Positions 34,204 through 43,566 of a stretch of 64,000 nt of DNA are shown in pieces (position 1 is the stretch's first letter; every line of letters starts with the position of its first letter). The DNA is from Lepidodermella squamata (taxonomy: Eukaryota; Gastrotricha): assembly GCA_047495785.1 (NCBI GenBank), contig JBLDXI010000036.1:434001-498000 (forward strand), read 5' to 3'. Under the pieces are notes generated by a model. That model did no database searches. It was not told the DNA's origin and saw only the letters and a program-made list of their open reading frames with translations. The position numbers and the translations under genes were made by a program.

Positions 34204-35443
34204 TTAGGATTCAAAAAGTATGCGCAAGCTGTATACATATGGCGCGTAATTAGTAGTAGTAGAGTGATGACGATAAATCGAACGGTGCGTGCGCAATTTT
34301 CGGAAAAGAATTTTACGTGTGGAGGGATTGCAGCGTTCGAGTAGCAGTGAGATCAGTTGGGAGTTTTTACTAAACATCACAACATTGAAAATACTGCTGT
34401 GGTGTAGATCCACTGTTGCTGACCAGTAATCACGATACGCTAGATGTGGTCGCATGACCAAAAAACTCCGGAAACGTTGAATATCGTCAGGTGATATTGA
34501 CGCAGTATTCAGCATTTTGATGAGAGACGTAGCCTGTGATATGATAAAACGATAAGATGAAAACCCACTCAACAAGGTAAAACATACTGCAGCCATGTTA
34601 CGTTGGTAATGCGGCGTAATGATACGCAGATCCTTTGCGTCGGAGCCTTCGAAGAAAGTTTTCGGGAATCTTTCCTCGGGATACACACGAGTAATATCCC
34701 ACGGCATGACATAACATCCACCACGGGGGTAGTCGACTAAGCAGTTCCAATCAGTGTGATATTTCTGGAACATCATAAAATAATAGCAAATCAAAGCGAG
34801 TTGAAACATACCTCGACCGATTTGTAGTCATTATACCATTTGACTGGGGGTGGAATCAGGTAATTAAAATTCGAGTCCAATAGTGTTGAAGGCGGCCAGG
34901 TCTTACGGATTGGAGGTTTCAAAACGTCGAGCATCTGAAATATGAAAGGAAAAATGAAAACAACCGAGAGATATGAGTAAATCAACTTACTTCAGGACAA
35001 GAACTGCTAATGATGCGAACAATCCACCAAGGTCCACAAGTTATCAGATCATAGTCTTCGTAATTTTCAAGGCTGGTAACTTTTTTGATGAATTCCTCAC
35101 GCGTCATCTTTCCGACATCACGCACGTCGCCATGGTAAAAATGATATGCAGTCGATGCAACGAAATTCTCGCGGAAAAGTGGTTCAGACTTGAATGCCAA
35201 GGCGAAACGATGGATGGATGATCGATCTACTCGGCATCGAATTAATTCATAGCCTTTCGCTTCACCGAATTGTGCTTTGACCATTTCCTCCCAGCAAAAG
35301 CTGCTCGAGATAATTGTATGCCATTGATGGCACACCAACGTGCAGACTTTGAAAACTTCCTCAGTGTCTAGGTAGCTCAAAATTTGAGCCGCAAGTTCTG
35401 CGGTAAGCTCAAAATGTAAGAAATTCATAAACAATTTAGACAT
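34204..35443 (-). CDS. Polinton-encoded F-box protein
   Basis: Exons 34991-35443, 34812-34934 and 34204-34764 join in phase 0 to 378 residues. Residues about 9-52 form an F-box (LTAELAAQILSYLDTEEVFK, then VCHQWHTII and CWEEM), the Skp1-binding motif of SCF ubiquitin ligases. The middle is rich in Trp and Pro (GPWWIV, KTWPPSTLL, GGCYVMPWD). The C-terminal 150 residues are helical and basic. It is the first gene inside the left TIR. I infer capture from a host and use as a substrate adaptor to degrade a host or element protein; the substrate is unknown. F-box genes are not part of the usual Polinton core set. Confidence 0.85.
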
Positions 35444-35768
35444 TGTAACTTGGAATTGCTAGATCACTGAGCAAGGCTAAAGTAATACGGCTACTGCTCC
35501 TACCAAAATAAGTTTCCGGATACTCGGGACATGTGCCAACGCCCGCTGATCGCACTTTCTCATTAGTGAGCGGTGCGCTGTACTCATTAAGGGCTCATTA
35601 TTGTACCCGGTAGAAGGTGCTGGTTTACTCATACTCATTAACTGCGAACCAAGTTGATCCAAATAAACCAGTGTGATTTAATATTTATTTGAAACCAAAG
35701 CAAACGAGTGGTGCCACCACCACCACCGCCGCCAACACAGGTTAACAGAAATGTCTATGCGATGGTAA

Positions 35769-36779
35769 TTATTCATATATGATATTATCCCAGTCAAGGG
35801 CTGTTTCTACAACATTAGCAGGCGTTGTTAAAAATCCGAAAATTGGTCGTTCCGTTTCAGGCGCTTGCATATTCGCAGACTCGCCAACAGCGGTTAATGT
35901 GGGAGTAGCTGTCGACAAGTGTTCCTGTTGATTAGCTAATGCTTTACCAAACTTGGTTCGCTGTAGACCTGCAATAATTGGAAAAGATCCTTTTGCTACC
36001 ATGTCCAGAATGGGCTGGTACAGCATTTTAGCGCTCCGTGAGTAAGAACTCGGAGCAGTTGAGACAACTTCAACTAGAGTTTCAATAGGTATAGGAACCG
36101 CGGGTCTATCAGGAGCTCCCTGAAAGCTGATCGATTTACCGTCAGGATTGAGATTGTAAATTGAAGTTGACGGTTTTTCTCGTAAATGGTTAAGCAGGCC
36201 AGCAACTCTTGGTTTGACGTGACTGGGTAGGCGCGATAATTGCGATTTGAAGAACTTTTCCGCCGCCGTCGCTTGCCCAGATGGGTCAACTGAAGCTGTA
36301 CTGGGCTCAGTGGGACCTGAAGGTGCAGAAGCAGTTTCATGTCCTTGATAAGCGTCCCACTGCGGTTGAGCTTGCGCTGGTTGAGGACGGTTCGCAAACC
36401 TCATATAATTGTGTTTCAACTGCTCCAATTCAGTGAAAAATTCATTATACAATCGAACAGTTTGTGTGTTTGTCACAGGCTGCTCAAGCGTAGATGATAG
36501 CTTTGACTCCAGCTCCTCCAATTTATCGAAAAATGGGCCATCGTGAAACTTTTGCTTAGTCAAAGCTCGGCGCTGTAGCAAGTCACTCGCGGTCAAAGAA
36601 TCGTCGCAATGGCGTGAATTAGAAGCAGGAGGAGGAGGAGGAGGGTGCTGATTAAAACCAGAGTCCATCGACGAAGTTGAAGGTGAAGAAGAATCCTGCA
36701 TTAAGAGTAGTTTACGGCAATGTTTTGCAGGTTTAGCCGGGGTAATTGCTGAGGGAGACGTTGCTGGCGTTGAATACAT
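35769..36779 (-). CDS. Polinton-conserved hypothetical protein (PX/PY type)
   Basis: An open frame of 336 residues from the Met at 36779. A Met at 36806 would overlap the preceding gene by 17 bases. It has a low-complexity Ser/Pro start, a helical region around FDKLEELESKLSSTLEQ, and a C-terminal block with RVAGLLNHLREKPSTSIYNL followed by IPIETLVEVV. This resembles a conserved Polinton protein found beside the ATPase and capsid genes. The role is not established; a virion-associated protein is likely. Confidence 0.65.
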   Translation of the reverse strand: MYSTPATSPSAITPAKPAKHCRKLLLMQDSSSPSTSSMDSGFNQHPPPPPPASNSRHCDDSLTASDLLQRRALTKQKFHDGPFFDKLEELESKLSSTLEQPVTNTQTVRLYNEFFTELEQLKHNYMRFANRPQPAQAQPQWDAYQGHETASAPSGPTEPSTASVDPSGQATAAEKFFKSQLSRLPSHVKPRVAGLLNHLREKPSTSIYNLNPDGKSISFQGAPDRPAVPIPIETLVEVVSTAPSSYSRSAKMLYQPILDMVAKGSFPIIAGLQRTKFGKALANQQEHLSTATPTLTAVGESANMQAPETERPIFGFLTTPANVVETALDWDNIIYE

Positions 36780-36789
36780 TACTCGTAGA

Positions 36790-37194
36790 TCAATGATCAC
36801 CACCACGAAGAGATAAAAGTCGCTCTACTATTGTAGGTAAAACACTTGCAGCGGCTGAAATTAGAAGAGGAATGAATGGACCAGAACCTTTTTGGATTAG
36901 ATAATTCCGGTTGGAATCAAGTGATTTGCTGCGAGAAAGTTTCGTTATGTCGCCTTTATATGCTCTGAGTCTACGTATGGTTTTTGGCTCGCCTGCCAAT
37001 TTCTTACGGAGCAGATTCAAGCAGATTTCCGACAGTAGAGCTACAACGCTAACTGGGGCTACCGCCAAAAGACGACGCCTCTGGCTCGGTGGTGATTGAG
37101 ATAGCAGCTTGAAATAGTCGATCGTTCGACTTTGTTTAGCCAATCGAATGTTAGCTAGACGTTTGTCAGGTTGAACCTTTTTATTTTTGACCAT
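36790..37194 (-). CDS. Polinton-conserved small basic protein
   Basis: 134 residues, strongly basic at the N-terminus. It has LLAVAPVSVVALLSEICLNL, then NLLRKKLAGEP, then a Lys/Arg stretch and QKGSGPFIPLLISAAASVLP near the end. This arrangement matches a small Polinton protein commonly encoded near the capsid genes, with a glycine-rich C-terminal hydrophobic segment. Function unknown, possibly membrane-active or virion core. It lies between the ATPase gene and the 35769-36779 gene, same strand. Confidence 0.65.
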   Translation of the reverse strand: MVKNKKVQPDKRLANIRLAKQSRTIDYFKLLSQSPPSQRRRLLAVAPVSVVALLSEICLNLLRKKLAGEPKTIRRLRAYKGDITKLSRSKSLDSNRNYLIQKGSGPFIPLLISAAASVLPTIVERLLSLRGGDH

Positions 37195-37267
37195 TTAAGC
37201 AACAGAAAGCAAAATCAAGTAGTAGTAGCGCTAATACTAAGATTGTGCCAATGTTAATGTTTATGCC

Positions 37268-38141
37268 TTATATACTTATCGGTAGGTTAAGCGTAGGTAC
37301 ATCCTCAACTTTCACGAAAACGTGGCCGTTACGATTTCCAATGAAATCCCTGAAGCGTAAAAAAGGTGGGCACTCGGTTGTGTTGTCAATCACTAGATAT
37401 CCGTAAGGCCTGCTTGTTGCAATCTCGAAACTTTCTATAAAATATCATATGATAAATCATACGTTAATAAGTTCAAATGGTCTTTGATTTACCTTGGAGA
37501 AAACGCCAGTCCTTAGCCATCATTTGTCTAGCTAGATGGCTGAACTGTGTCATATCGCATGGAGATCGAAATACCACAATATATCGAGCATTTAGCGCCA
37601 AATCTCGCGAGAATTTACCTCTAAGGAATTAATGAAATAATTAGAAGATCATAATTTGGAATCAAGATTTGGGAAGCAACTTGGGAAAAAGGTTGTTCTG
37701 CGTCATAATTACTGAAATTCGACTGTGATGAGACCCTCGATAGAACAGTTCGGCAACCGCTTTCAGATCTCGAGCATCGGCATAATTGTCATCGAAAATT
37801 ATCAGTGTATGGTTGAATCGATGTCCTAGCATGTAATCAGCTTCATGAAATGAAGCGATGTCACCTCGAAACTCGATTGGAATTCCCCGAACAGCTAGCA
37901 ATTGCCTACTCAAATCCTGATGGCTTGGCTGAGCAATTCCGCGATACCATACACAACGATCAATAGGTTTATCGAAAGATTCAGGATAAAGCAGGATGTC
38001 AGTCAGTAATGTTGACTTGCCTGCGTGGCTCGGTCCTGTACTTGGAAATGAATTGAAACAAAAATGTTGTCTAATGATGTCTTTAAAACCTGAAACAATA
38101 ATTGTGCAAGGTGACTTGAAAGCCGTCGAAAAGCATACCAT
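37268..38141 (-). CDS. Genome-packaging ATPase (FtsK/HerA-type)
   Basis: Exons 38090-38141, 37681-38035, 37493-37620 and 37268-37434 join in phase to 233 residues. The Walker A loop GPSHAGKST spans the first intron. Walker B is LIIFDD. The following SVIMTQNNLF and SRDLALNARYIVVFRSPCD are typical of the A32/FtsK-HerA packaging ATPases of Polintons, adintoviruses and virophages. The family pumps DNA into preformed capsids. Length is normal for Polinton copies, and no catalytic residue appears lost. Confidence 0.93.
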
Positions 38142-38218
38142 TTCAGAAATTTTAGGCTAATCGGTTAATTTATGAGCTCAACGAAGTTATTTACATATTA
38201 CTATTTTATTATTGCTAC

Positions 38219-38728
38219 CTATCTCTTGACTCTTGAAGTTTCGAAGCATTGTAATACAAAGCGATCTACGAAGTTATCGTTATCTTCCCTTGTATTGCGC
38301 CCAAAATTGGTGACAAGCGACACTATTCTTGGAATCGAATAACTTCGAGCAGATAAATATAGAAAAACCAGGCTGTATTTGCCGCAAACATCGCTGTCCA
38401 TCGACTGCAGTGCTGTGTAGTTGAATGATTGAAACTTGCGGCCGCAGTTAACCATATTTTCCAGAAAATGATCAATGTGAACAGAATAGTTTGCCGGCTG
38501 CATGCCATAAGAATCCATGAATTTAACGTAGTCGGAATTGGCGTGAAGGGCTATCCAATGCGTTCCTGGCGATGAGCTGGGTGAGGCGTTAGCTATCAGA
38601 TACAACGGCCTCTCACTAACATCCCAGTTTTCGTAAAGTGGTAAATGATTGCATGGAATCGTCGCATACGTACCGAGAGATATTACCGGATCGGAACCGA
38701 GAAGCGAATTCAACTCCAAAGTGTTCAT
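38219..38728 (-). CDS. Adenain-like cysteine protease (Ulp1-type)
   Basis: 169 residues in one exon. Catalytic residues are visible: His in GTHWIAL, Asp in FMDSYG and Cys in DVCGKYSLVF. The order H-D-C and the spacing match adenovirus-type maturation proteases of Polintons, which cleave capsid precursors. It lies immediately downstream of the major capsid gene, with a 10-base gap and the same strand. Confidence 0.93.
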   Translation of the reverse strand: MNTLELNSLLGSDPVISLGTYATIPCNHLPLYENWDVSERPLYLIANASPSSSPGTHWIALHANSDYVKFMDSYGMQPANYSVHIDHFLENMVNCGRKFQSFNYTALQSMDSDVCGKYSLVFLYLSARSYSIPRIVSLVTNFGRNTREDNDNFVDRFVLQCFETSRVKR

Positions 38729-38738
38729 GAATAGTAAT

Positions 38739-40089
38739 TTAGAAGAAATTGTGAATTATCGTTCGGTTCGATTGAATTTCCAAAACTTTGTTTTTATACT
38801 CCATCAAGCAAATCAGCGTTGATGCTTCGGGTATTTTCTCGCTGAAGACAAGATTCATCTGCATTTGACCTGTCTGAATCAGCTTTCCGTTCGGGTCGCT
38901 GTCCAAACTCGTATCGAACCCAAGGATTGTTCCGCCATCACTAATGAACTGCTCTCGACTGATTTTAACACATTTCGAATTAGAGTGGGGAAAGATTGTA
39001 TCTTGCATCAACTGATAGATTCTGGAAACGTCGTTCGTTTTGAAGTTCATTGCCATTGGAGTGGACGAAATCGGCTTCCCATCAACCGTTATTGTAATTG
39101 AGCTCAAATTGTGATGCATGAAATTGAAGGGGTTCTTCTTTCCAACCCCCTGCAAAGTGTCGTCCGCAATTATGCCTGTAAGATTAAGAAAGAAAACGAA
39201 TGTACGATTCCAGTCAACTGCTTAAGAACCTACACATGATCAGTTTTGAGGGTAAAACTCCCAGAACGAGATTGTTCAGATGGATCGAAGTTACATTCAT
39301 AGGCAGGTTGAATGGTTTCGCCACAATATGATTGAAGGAATATTTAGCCGGAGCGACTTGCAATGCCCGCTCAAGGCCGATTACAACCTCGGGAGCTACT
39401 TCGACACGTCTCACGAGTAGAACACATTCAAGAATTGTGAAGTCGTATTTTGCGACATCATCACTCATGAGAAAGAATTCCTTCTTGTTTTGAGTTAATT
39501 TCAAACGAATAGGCACGTTTGGGATCAACCATTTTTCCTGGTTGAAAAAGTCAGTCTGAAGACGGCCGCATAGACTAATGACAGGGTTTTTGCTTGCGGT
39601 CTTCACCAGGTTTAGACGCTTTTTGAACCCTTCATTAGCAGTCAAGCTGTTCATTTGCCCGAAAGTATCCAAATACCAACCCGAGTTGGTCAACTTCGAG
39701 CTTTGAACATCTTCACTAGCCGATAGTAAGGTTTGAAGATAGCTCGAATAGGCATGAAGACTGGTGTTTTGAGTTATCAGAGTTTCTGAAACCCAGATAT
39801 GCACGTCCTGCCAAAGACTATTCAGCAAATTGTTGACAGGGGCGCAGTTGAAAAGGACATCGGTGACATTCTCGTCATCTGTCGTAATGCTAGCTCTAAT
39901 AGACAGGTAGCAGCGACTGAGATCGGTGTAGTGCTCACTTGGTGGAACTTGAAAAGTGATCTGCTGCCCCGATGTGATAGCCGATGTTGGGAAAACCTCA
40001 GTGAAATGGGTTCCGAGAACTTCTCGAGTGATCGGAGGTAACGCGAAGCTGGCTAGCTCTGCACGAATAGCATGAGTTTCTTCACTCAT
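38739..40089 (-). CDS. Major capsid protein (double jelly-roll)
   Basis: Exons 39234-40089 and 38739-39175 join in phase to 430 residues. The first jelly-roll contains [17 protein letters not shown] and [10 protein letters not shown]. The exon junction falls just before a [10 protein letters not shown] block, which opens the second jelly-roll as in other Polinton capsid proteins. The C-terminal ISREQF and LGFDTSLD blocks also fit. The family forms hexon-like trimers of icosahedral shells. It is shorter than many relatives, but no break is seen. An (ACCA)n tract lies just upstream. Confidence 0.93.
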
Positions 40090-40094
40090 CTCTG

Positions 40095-40181
40095 TACTGG
40101 TTGGTTGGTTGGTTGGTTGGTGGGTGGGTTGGTTGGTTGGTTGGTTGGTGGGTGGGTTGGTTGGTTGGTTGGTTGGTTGGT
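40095..40181. repeat. GGTT/GGTG microsatellite before the capsid gene
   Basis: Uninterrupted GGTT units with two GGTGGG interruptions. It sits in the 190-bp space between the capsid start and the next gene, so it occupies the capsid promoter. Length may vary between copies. Confidence 0.9.
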
Positions 40182-40278
40182 AAGTGAGAACTAGAAACTA
40201 CGATTTTCCAAAGTTTTATTATTATAGTCTGATTTTCTAATCTTTACATAGTAGAAGTAGTAGTAGTAGTAGACTAAT

Positions 40279-40740
40279 TTAGAACAAGATGCGAGCATCA
40301 TTTCCAGTCTTCACTCGCTTTGATGGCATTATCATCGACAAAGTTCGTTTCGAATTTTTAGCTTTGTTCCGACGACGCTTTCGCGAACCCTGACCGTACT
40401 GATTGGCAATGTGACTGACCGCCTGTTTCCCAATACTAGATAGTCCTTCACTACCTCGGTTTTTAATGATTTCTCCAAGCTTGAGCTCGTTGCCTGATTG
40501 TTGGCGATCAGCAACATCTGAGGCAATGTTAGCAGTAGTAACAGCAGCAGTTCGTAATAGATTAGGTAAAAAAGGTAGAAGAGTCGAGCGAAAGAATGAA
40601 CGCAAAAACGAGCCCAGCCCATTCCCGCGCATGACCACAACAGATGGTCCAGTGAAGGGTTGGATTGATGAAGATCCGCCTCGACCGGTTTGCGAGAGAA
40701 ACCATGAATAATACTCATCACTTGAGATTGGAACACGCAT
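40279..40740 (-). CDS. Polinton small protein with GNGLGSFLRSFFR motif
   Basis: 153 residues. It starts with YYSWFLSQTGRGG, has VVMRGNGLGSFLRSFFRSTL near residue 38, then a helical middle and a basic tail with KRRRNKAKNSKR. A G-x-G-x-G-S-F-L...LFR protein of this size is found in most Polintons and is compared with minor virion proteins. The basic tail could bind DNA or act as a nuclear signal. It lies between the capsid and penton genes, which supports a structural role. Confidence 0.7.
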   Translation of the reverse strand: MRVPISSDEYYSWFLSQTGRGGSSSIQPFTGPSVVVMRGNGLGSFLRSFFRSTLLPFLPNLLRTAAVTTANIASDVADRQQSGNELKLGEIIKNRGSEGLSSIGKQAVSHIANQYGQGSRKRRRNKAKNSKRTLSMIMPSKRVKTGNDARILF

Positions 40741-40757
40741 ACTCTTGATGGTTTATT

Positions 40758-41906
40758 TTAACCCTGACGGATAGGTCTTACATGTAGAATAGCCAAAGAT
40801 TTGTTCGAGCCTGTGAATTTCACTTTAGACCCATCATCTTTACATAGTAAAATTGTAATGCAATCGAGAATCTGACTACGAATAGTATGGTAGTAAGGCA
40901 TCGATTGAGCAAAGTTCGTCACAGAAAACTGCTTCCGCGCATTGTCTCCAGTGCCAATAGGGAAAACCCTCAGTAATTCAACAGATTTGTCTCCTACGAT
41001 CGTCGGCTCAATTATATCGGTGTATGCGTAAATCAGAGGTGTGTGAAACCAAAGTTGGTGCGGAAAATCCGCCAGCAGTGGGTCTTTAACAGCTCTGTAT
41101 TGAATATCCGCAACCATCTTAGCGCTTCCATCTGAAGCTTTTTGGTACAGCGTCAGCGTTAAAATTCCACTCTCATCCTCGCTAAAGGTCCGTTTCGGAC
41201 CATGCATCGTCGTTATTCGCTTACCAGAGTCCTTCCCAGCCAAGATGAATTTTAAGACATGCGAAAACAAGGATAATTGTTCACGCTCATGCTTGACGCG
41301 TATCTCTTCTGCCTCTTCCGGTGTTTCCACAGCTGTAACATCCTCATGAGGTGGGACGTTGATTAAAAGCGTACCCTTTTCAAAGCCGAGAATTTGAGCC
41401 AAGAATTTTGGCAAGTAGATGCCATAGCCAACTTGTGGACAAAGTTCGATGCGGCTTTTCCGTTCGATAGGATACATAGTTATCATGAAGCCATCGGGTA
41501 TCGCGCTGTTCATGTCATCAATGAGCTCAGCAATTGAAGTGTAAACGCGATTGCCAACTACACACTCCCTGAATACATCAGGCTTGTCGAAAGGGGGTGT
41601 AATTAATCCATCCTCAGCCAAGTAGCTCGTTTTAAACACGTAAAATGATGTCTTCTCGACAGTAATCATCTCAGCAGGGTGAGTTATTTCTACCAGGGCG
41701 ACTTCATGCGAATTCATGAATCCTAAATCTGATTACCATGAAGATTATAACAGAAACTTTTCAGAATTTATTTGAAATTTACCTATTGGATGTGGCAGCT
41801 TGATTTTGAACTCGGCCGCATTATTGTTGGGATACAGAGATTCGCAAGCATGGCTCGGGAGATGGATAAAGAATTCGCGTCTGAAATAGCTACTGTGATG
41901 ACTCAT
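40758..41906 (-). CDS. Minor capsid (penton) protein, single jelly-roll
   Basis: Exons 41783-41906 and 40758-41728 join in phase 1 (364 residues). The N-terminus has FIHLPSHACESLYP, and the junction gives LPHPI followed by a VALVEI block, the standard Polinton penton opening. Later blocks LAQILGFEKG, DIIEPTIVGDKSVELLRVFP and the C-terminal LAILHVRP are also family features. The family forms pentamers at capsid vertices. Its start overlaps the last 17 bases of the membrane-protein gene. Confidence 0.9.
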
Positions 41907-42294
41907 TGAAAACAGGATCAAAGCTGATGTCTGTTGACTTCAGGTGGCAAAAGGGCAAGTTTTCAGTCGACGCTGCAGCTACTGCTGTTGTTGTTAATTT
42001 CGGTGATTGTGTCCACAGAAGCGGCAGGTATACTAACACCGAGGATAACAAGAGCAAAATCAAGCTAAGGACCAGTACAGTAATTTTCTTTGAGCGGTCT
42101 GAAAGCTGTGAAAAAACGGCACTAGGACTGGGCGAAACCTGCGGTGCTCGTAGATTGTTCGTAAAGTATTGACGAATTTGTTGAAATGTTAATTGGTGTG
42201 ATTCATTCGAACGTGACGAAGCGTTACGTCGTAGATTGCCCGAAATTTCAGGGTTGGAACTTGACTGCATTATTGAAGTAGCCTTTATATGCAA
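41890..42294 (-). CDS. Single-span membrane protein of unknown function
   Basis: 134 residues (a second Met nine codons on is also possible). A polar Ser/Asn/Gln-rich N-terminal half is followed by one strong membrane segment (KITVLVLSLILLLLSSVLVY) and a short C-terminal domain. A type II orientation is likely. It overlaps the penton gene by 17 bases. No match to known Polinton proteins. A virion-membrane or host-membrane role is a guess from its place in the structural gene block. Confidence 0.6.
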   Translation of the reverse strand: MHIKATSIMQSSSNPEISGNLRRNASSRSNESHQLTFQQIRQYFTNNLRAPQVSPSPSAVFSQLSDRSKKITVLVLSLILLLLSSVLVYLPLLWTQSPKLTTTAVAAASTENLPFCHLKSTDISFDPVFNESSQ

Positions 42295-42345
42295 CAGTGT
42301 CGGTAGATTTCAAGGTGGCAGCAAGGCATCTCCCTTTACATAGTT

Positions 42346-43464
42346 TCAAACGTGTTGCAGCTCATAATCGTAGAGGACACGTTTTAATTCCTTGGCTCTC
42401 GTATTCAGCTCAGGTGAGACACGGTAAGCCACAGTGGAGTGATCGTTCGCCGGTAGGACATTGGTCACGAAATAATAATCCTCACTAAACGTAGGATCTT
42501 TGACTCGATTTCGAAATGTTTTTCGCACCTCCTTGATACGAACTCGATCACCAACTCTGAAGTTGACTCGAACTTTACGCAGTTTCTTATTGACTTTGAA
42601 CACGTTTCGAAAGGCTGAGTAGTTATCCACATGCTCCTCGTAGACATTCATGACTCCTGGTTGACTGAGATCTTCATTTATCACTGGATCATGCCTCCAC
42701 AGTTGGCTTGGAGACATTCCAGTCGTTTTGTTCACGCAGTGGTTAATTGAATCGACAAAGTCCTGCAACTTGTCAACGAACCGTTTTGTGTCGTTTGCCA
42801 TCATGTACCTCACGATCCGAGACCTCAAATTGAAAATAAAGGTCTCAATACTTCCGACCTTCTTCGTGGACTCGGAAAGATAAATGCTGGATCCAATCTG
42901 CTTCAAATAAGCCTTAACTTTAAAGTCCTTGAATTCAGATCCTGCGAATTAATTATCCAATGGTCTTAACAGTAGCTATATAATCACAAATGAGTCACCT
43001 TTATCGGTCAGCACCTGTGACGGAACTATGCCTGCATCAGTGACAATCTCTTTGAGAGCCTCCAATACTACCGCTCCGGTCTTGTTTTTGCATGCACGTG
43101 CCCATGAGTAGCGCGTAAACAAGTCCTTTATCACAAGCACATACTTTTTCTTGAAATTGTGCCACTGAAAAGGTTTCGTCAGCTCCAACAAGTCGGCGGC
43201 AAAACACGATCCTTTGGCAAAGATCGCTACTCTGCGATAAAGCTTCCTGTTGCGAGTTGACGCTTGTCGAAACCTAGAATATGCCGGTTGTTGGCTGAGC
43301 CAATGTTTAACCGATTTAAGCGTGATTAGTTTGTTGCCTAGGGCCCGCTTTTTCGCAGCAGCGTACACTGCTTGCACACCTCGGAAACTACTAGATAAAC
43401 TAGGACTGTAATATAACGGATGAAGTATGTCATCGAGATCGGTGAATTCAACTTCATTTAGCAT
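42346..43464 (-). CDS. Retroviral-type integrase
   Basis: Exons 42999-43464 and 42346-42941 join in phase to 353 residues. The N-terminal part has TLKSVKHWLSQQPAYS, the usual Polinton integrase opening. The core keeps the first Asp (FAADLLEL), the second Asp (LTDKG, just before the intron) and the Glu (KVGSIETFIF). A chromodomain-like or SH3-like tail follows (RVRIKEVRKTF...). It catalyses insertion with 6-bp target duplication, consistent with AATGCA at the ends. Confidence 0.93.
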
Positions 43465-43566
43465 GATTGAAAAGTTTTATTCGAAAGCAATGTCAGAAGT
43501 TTCTATTTATGCATTTTAGAATCAGAATTATCATGTCCCCAAGCAAAAGAAAATCATTAAAGAAGT

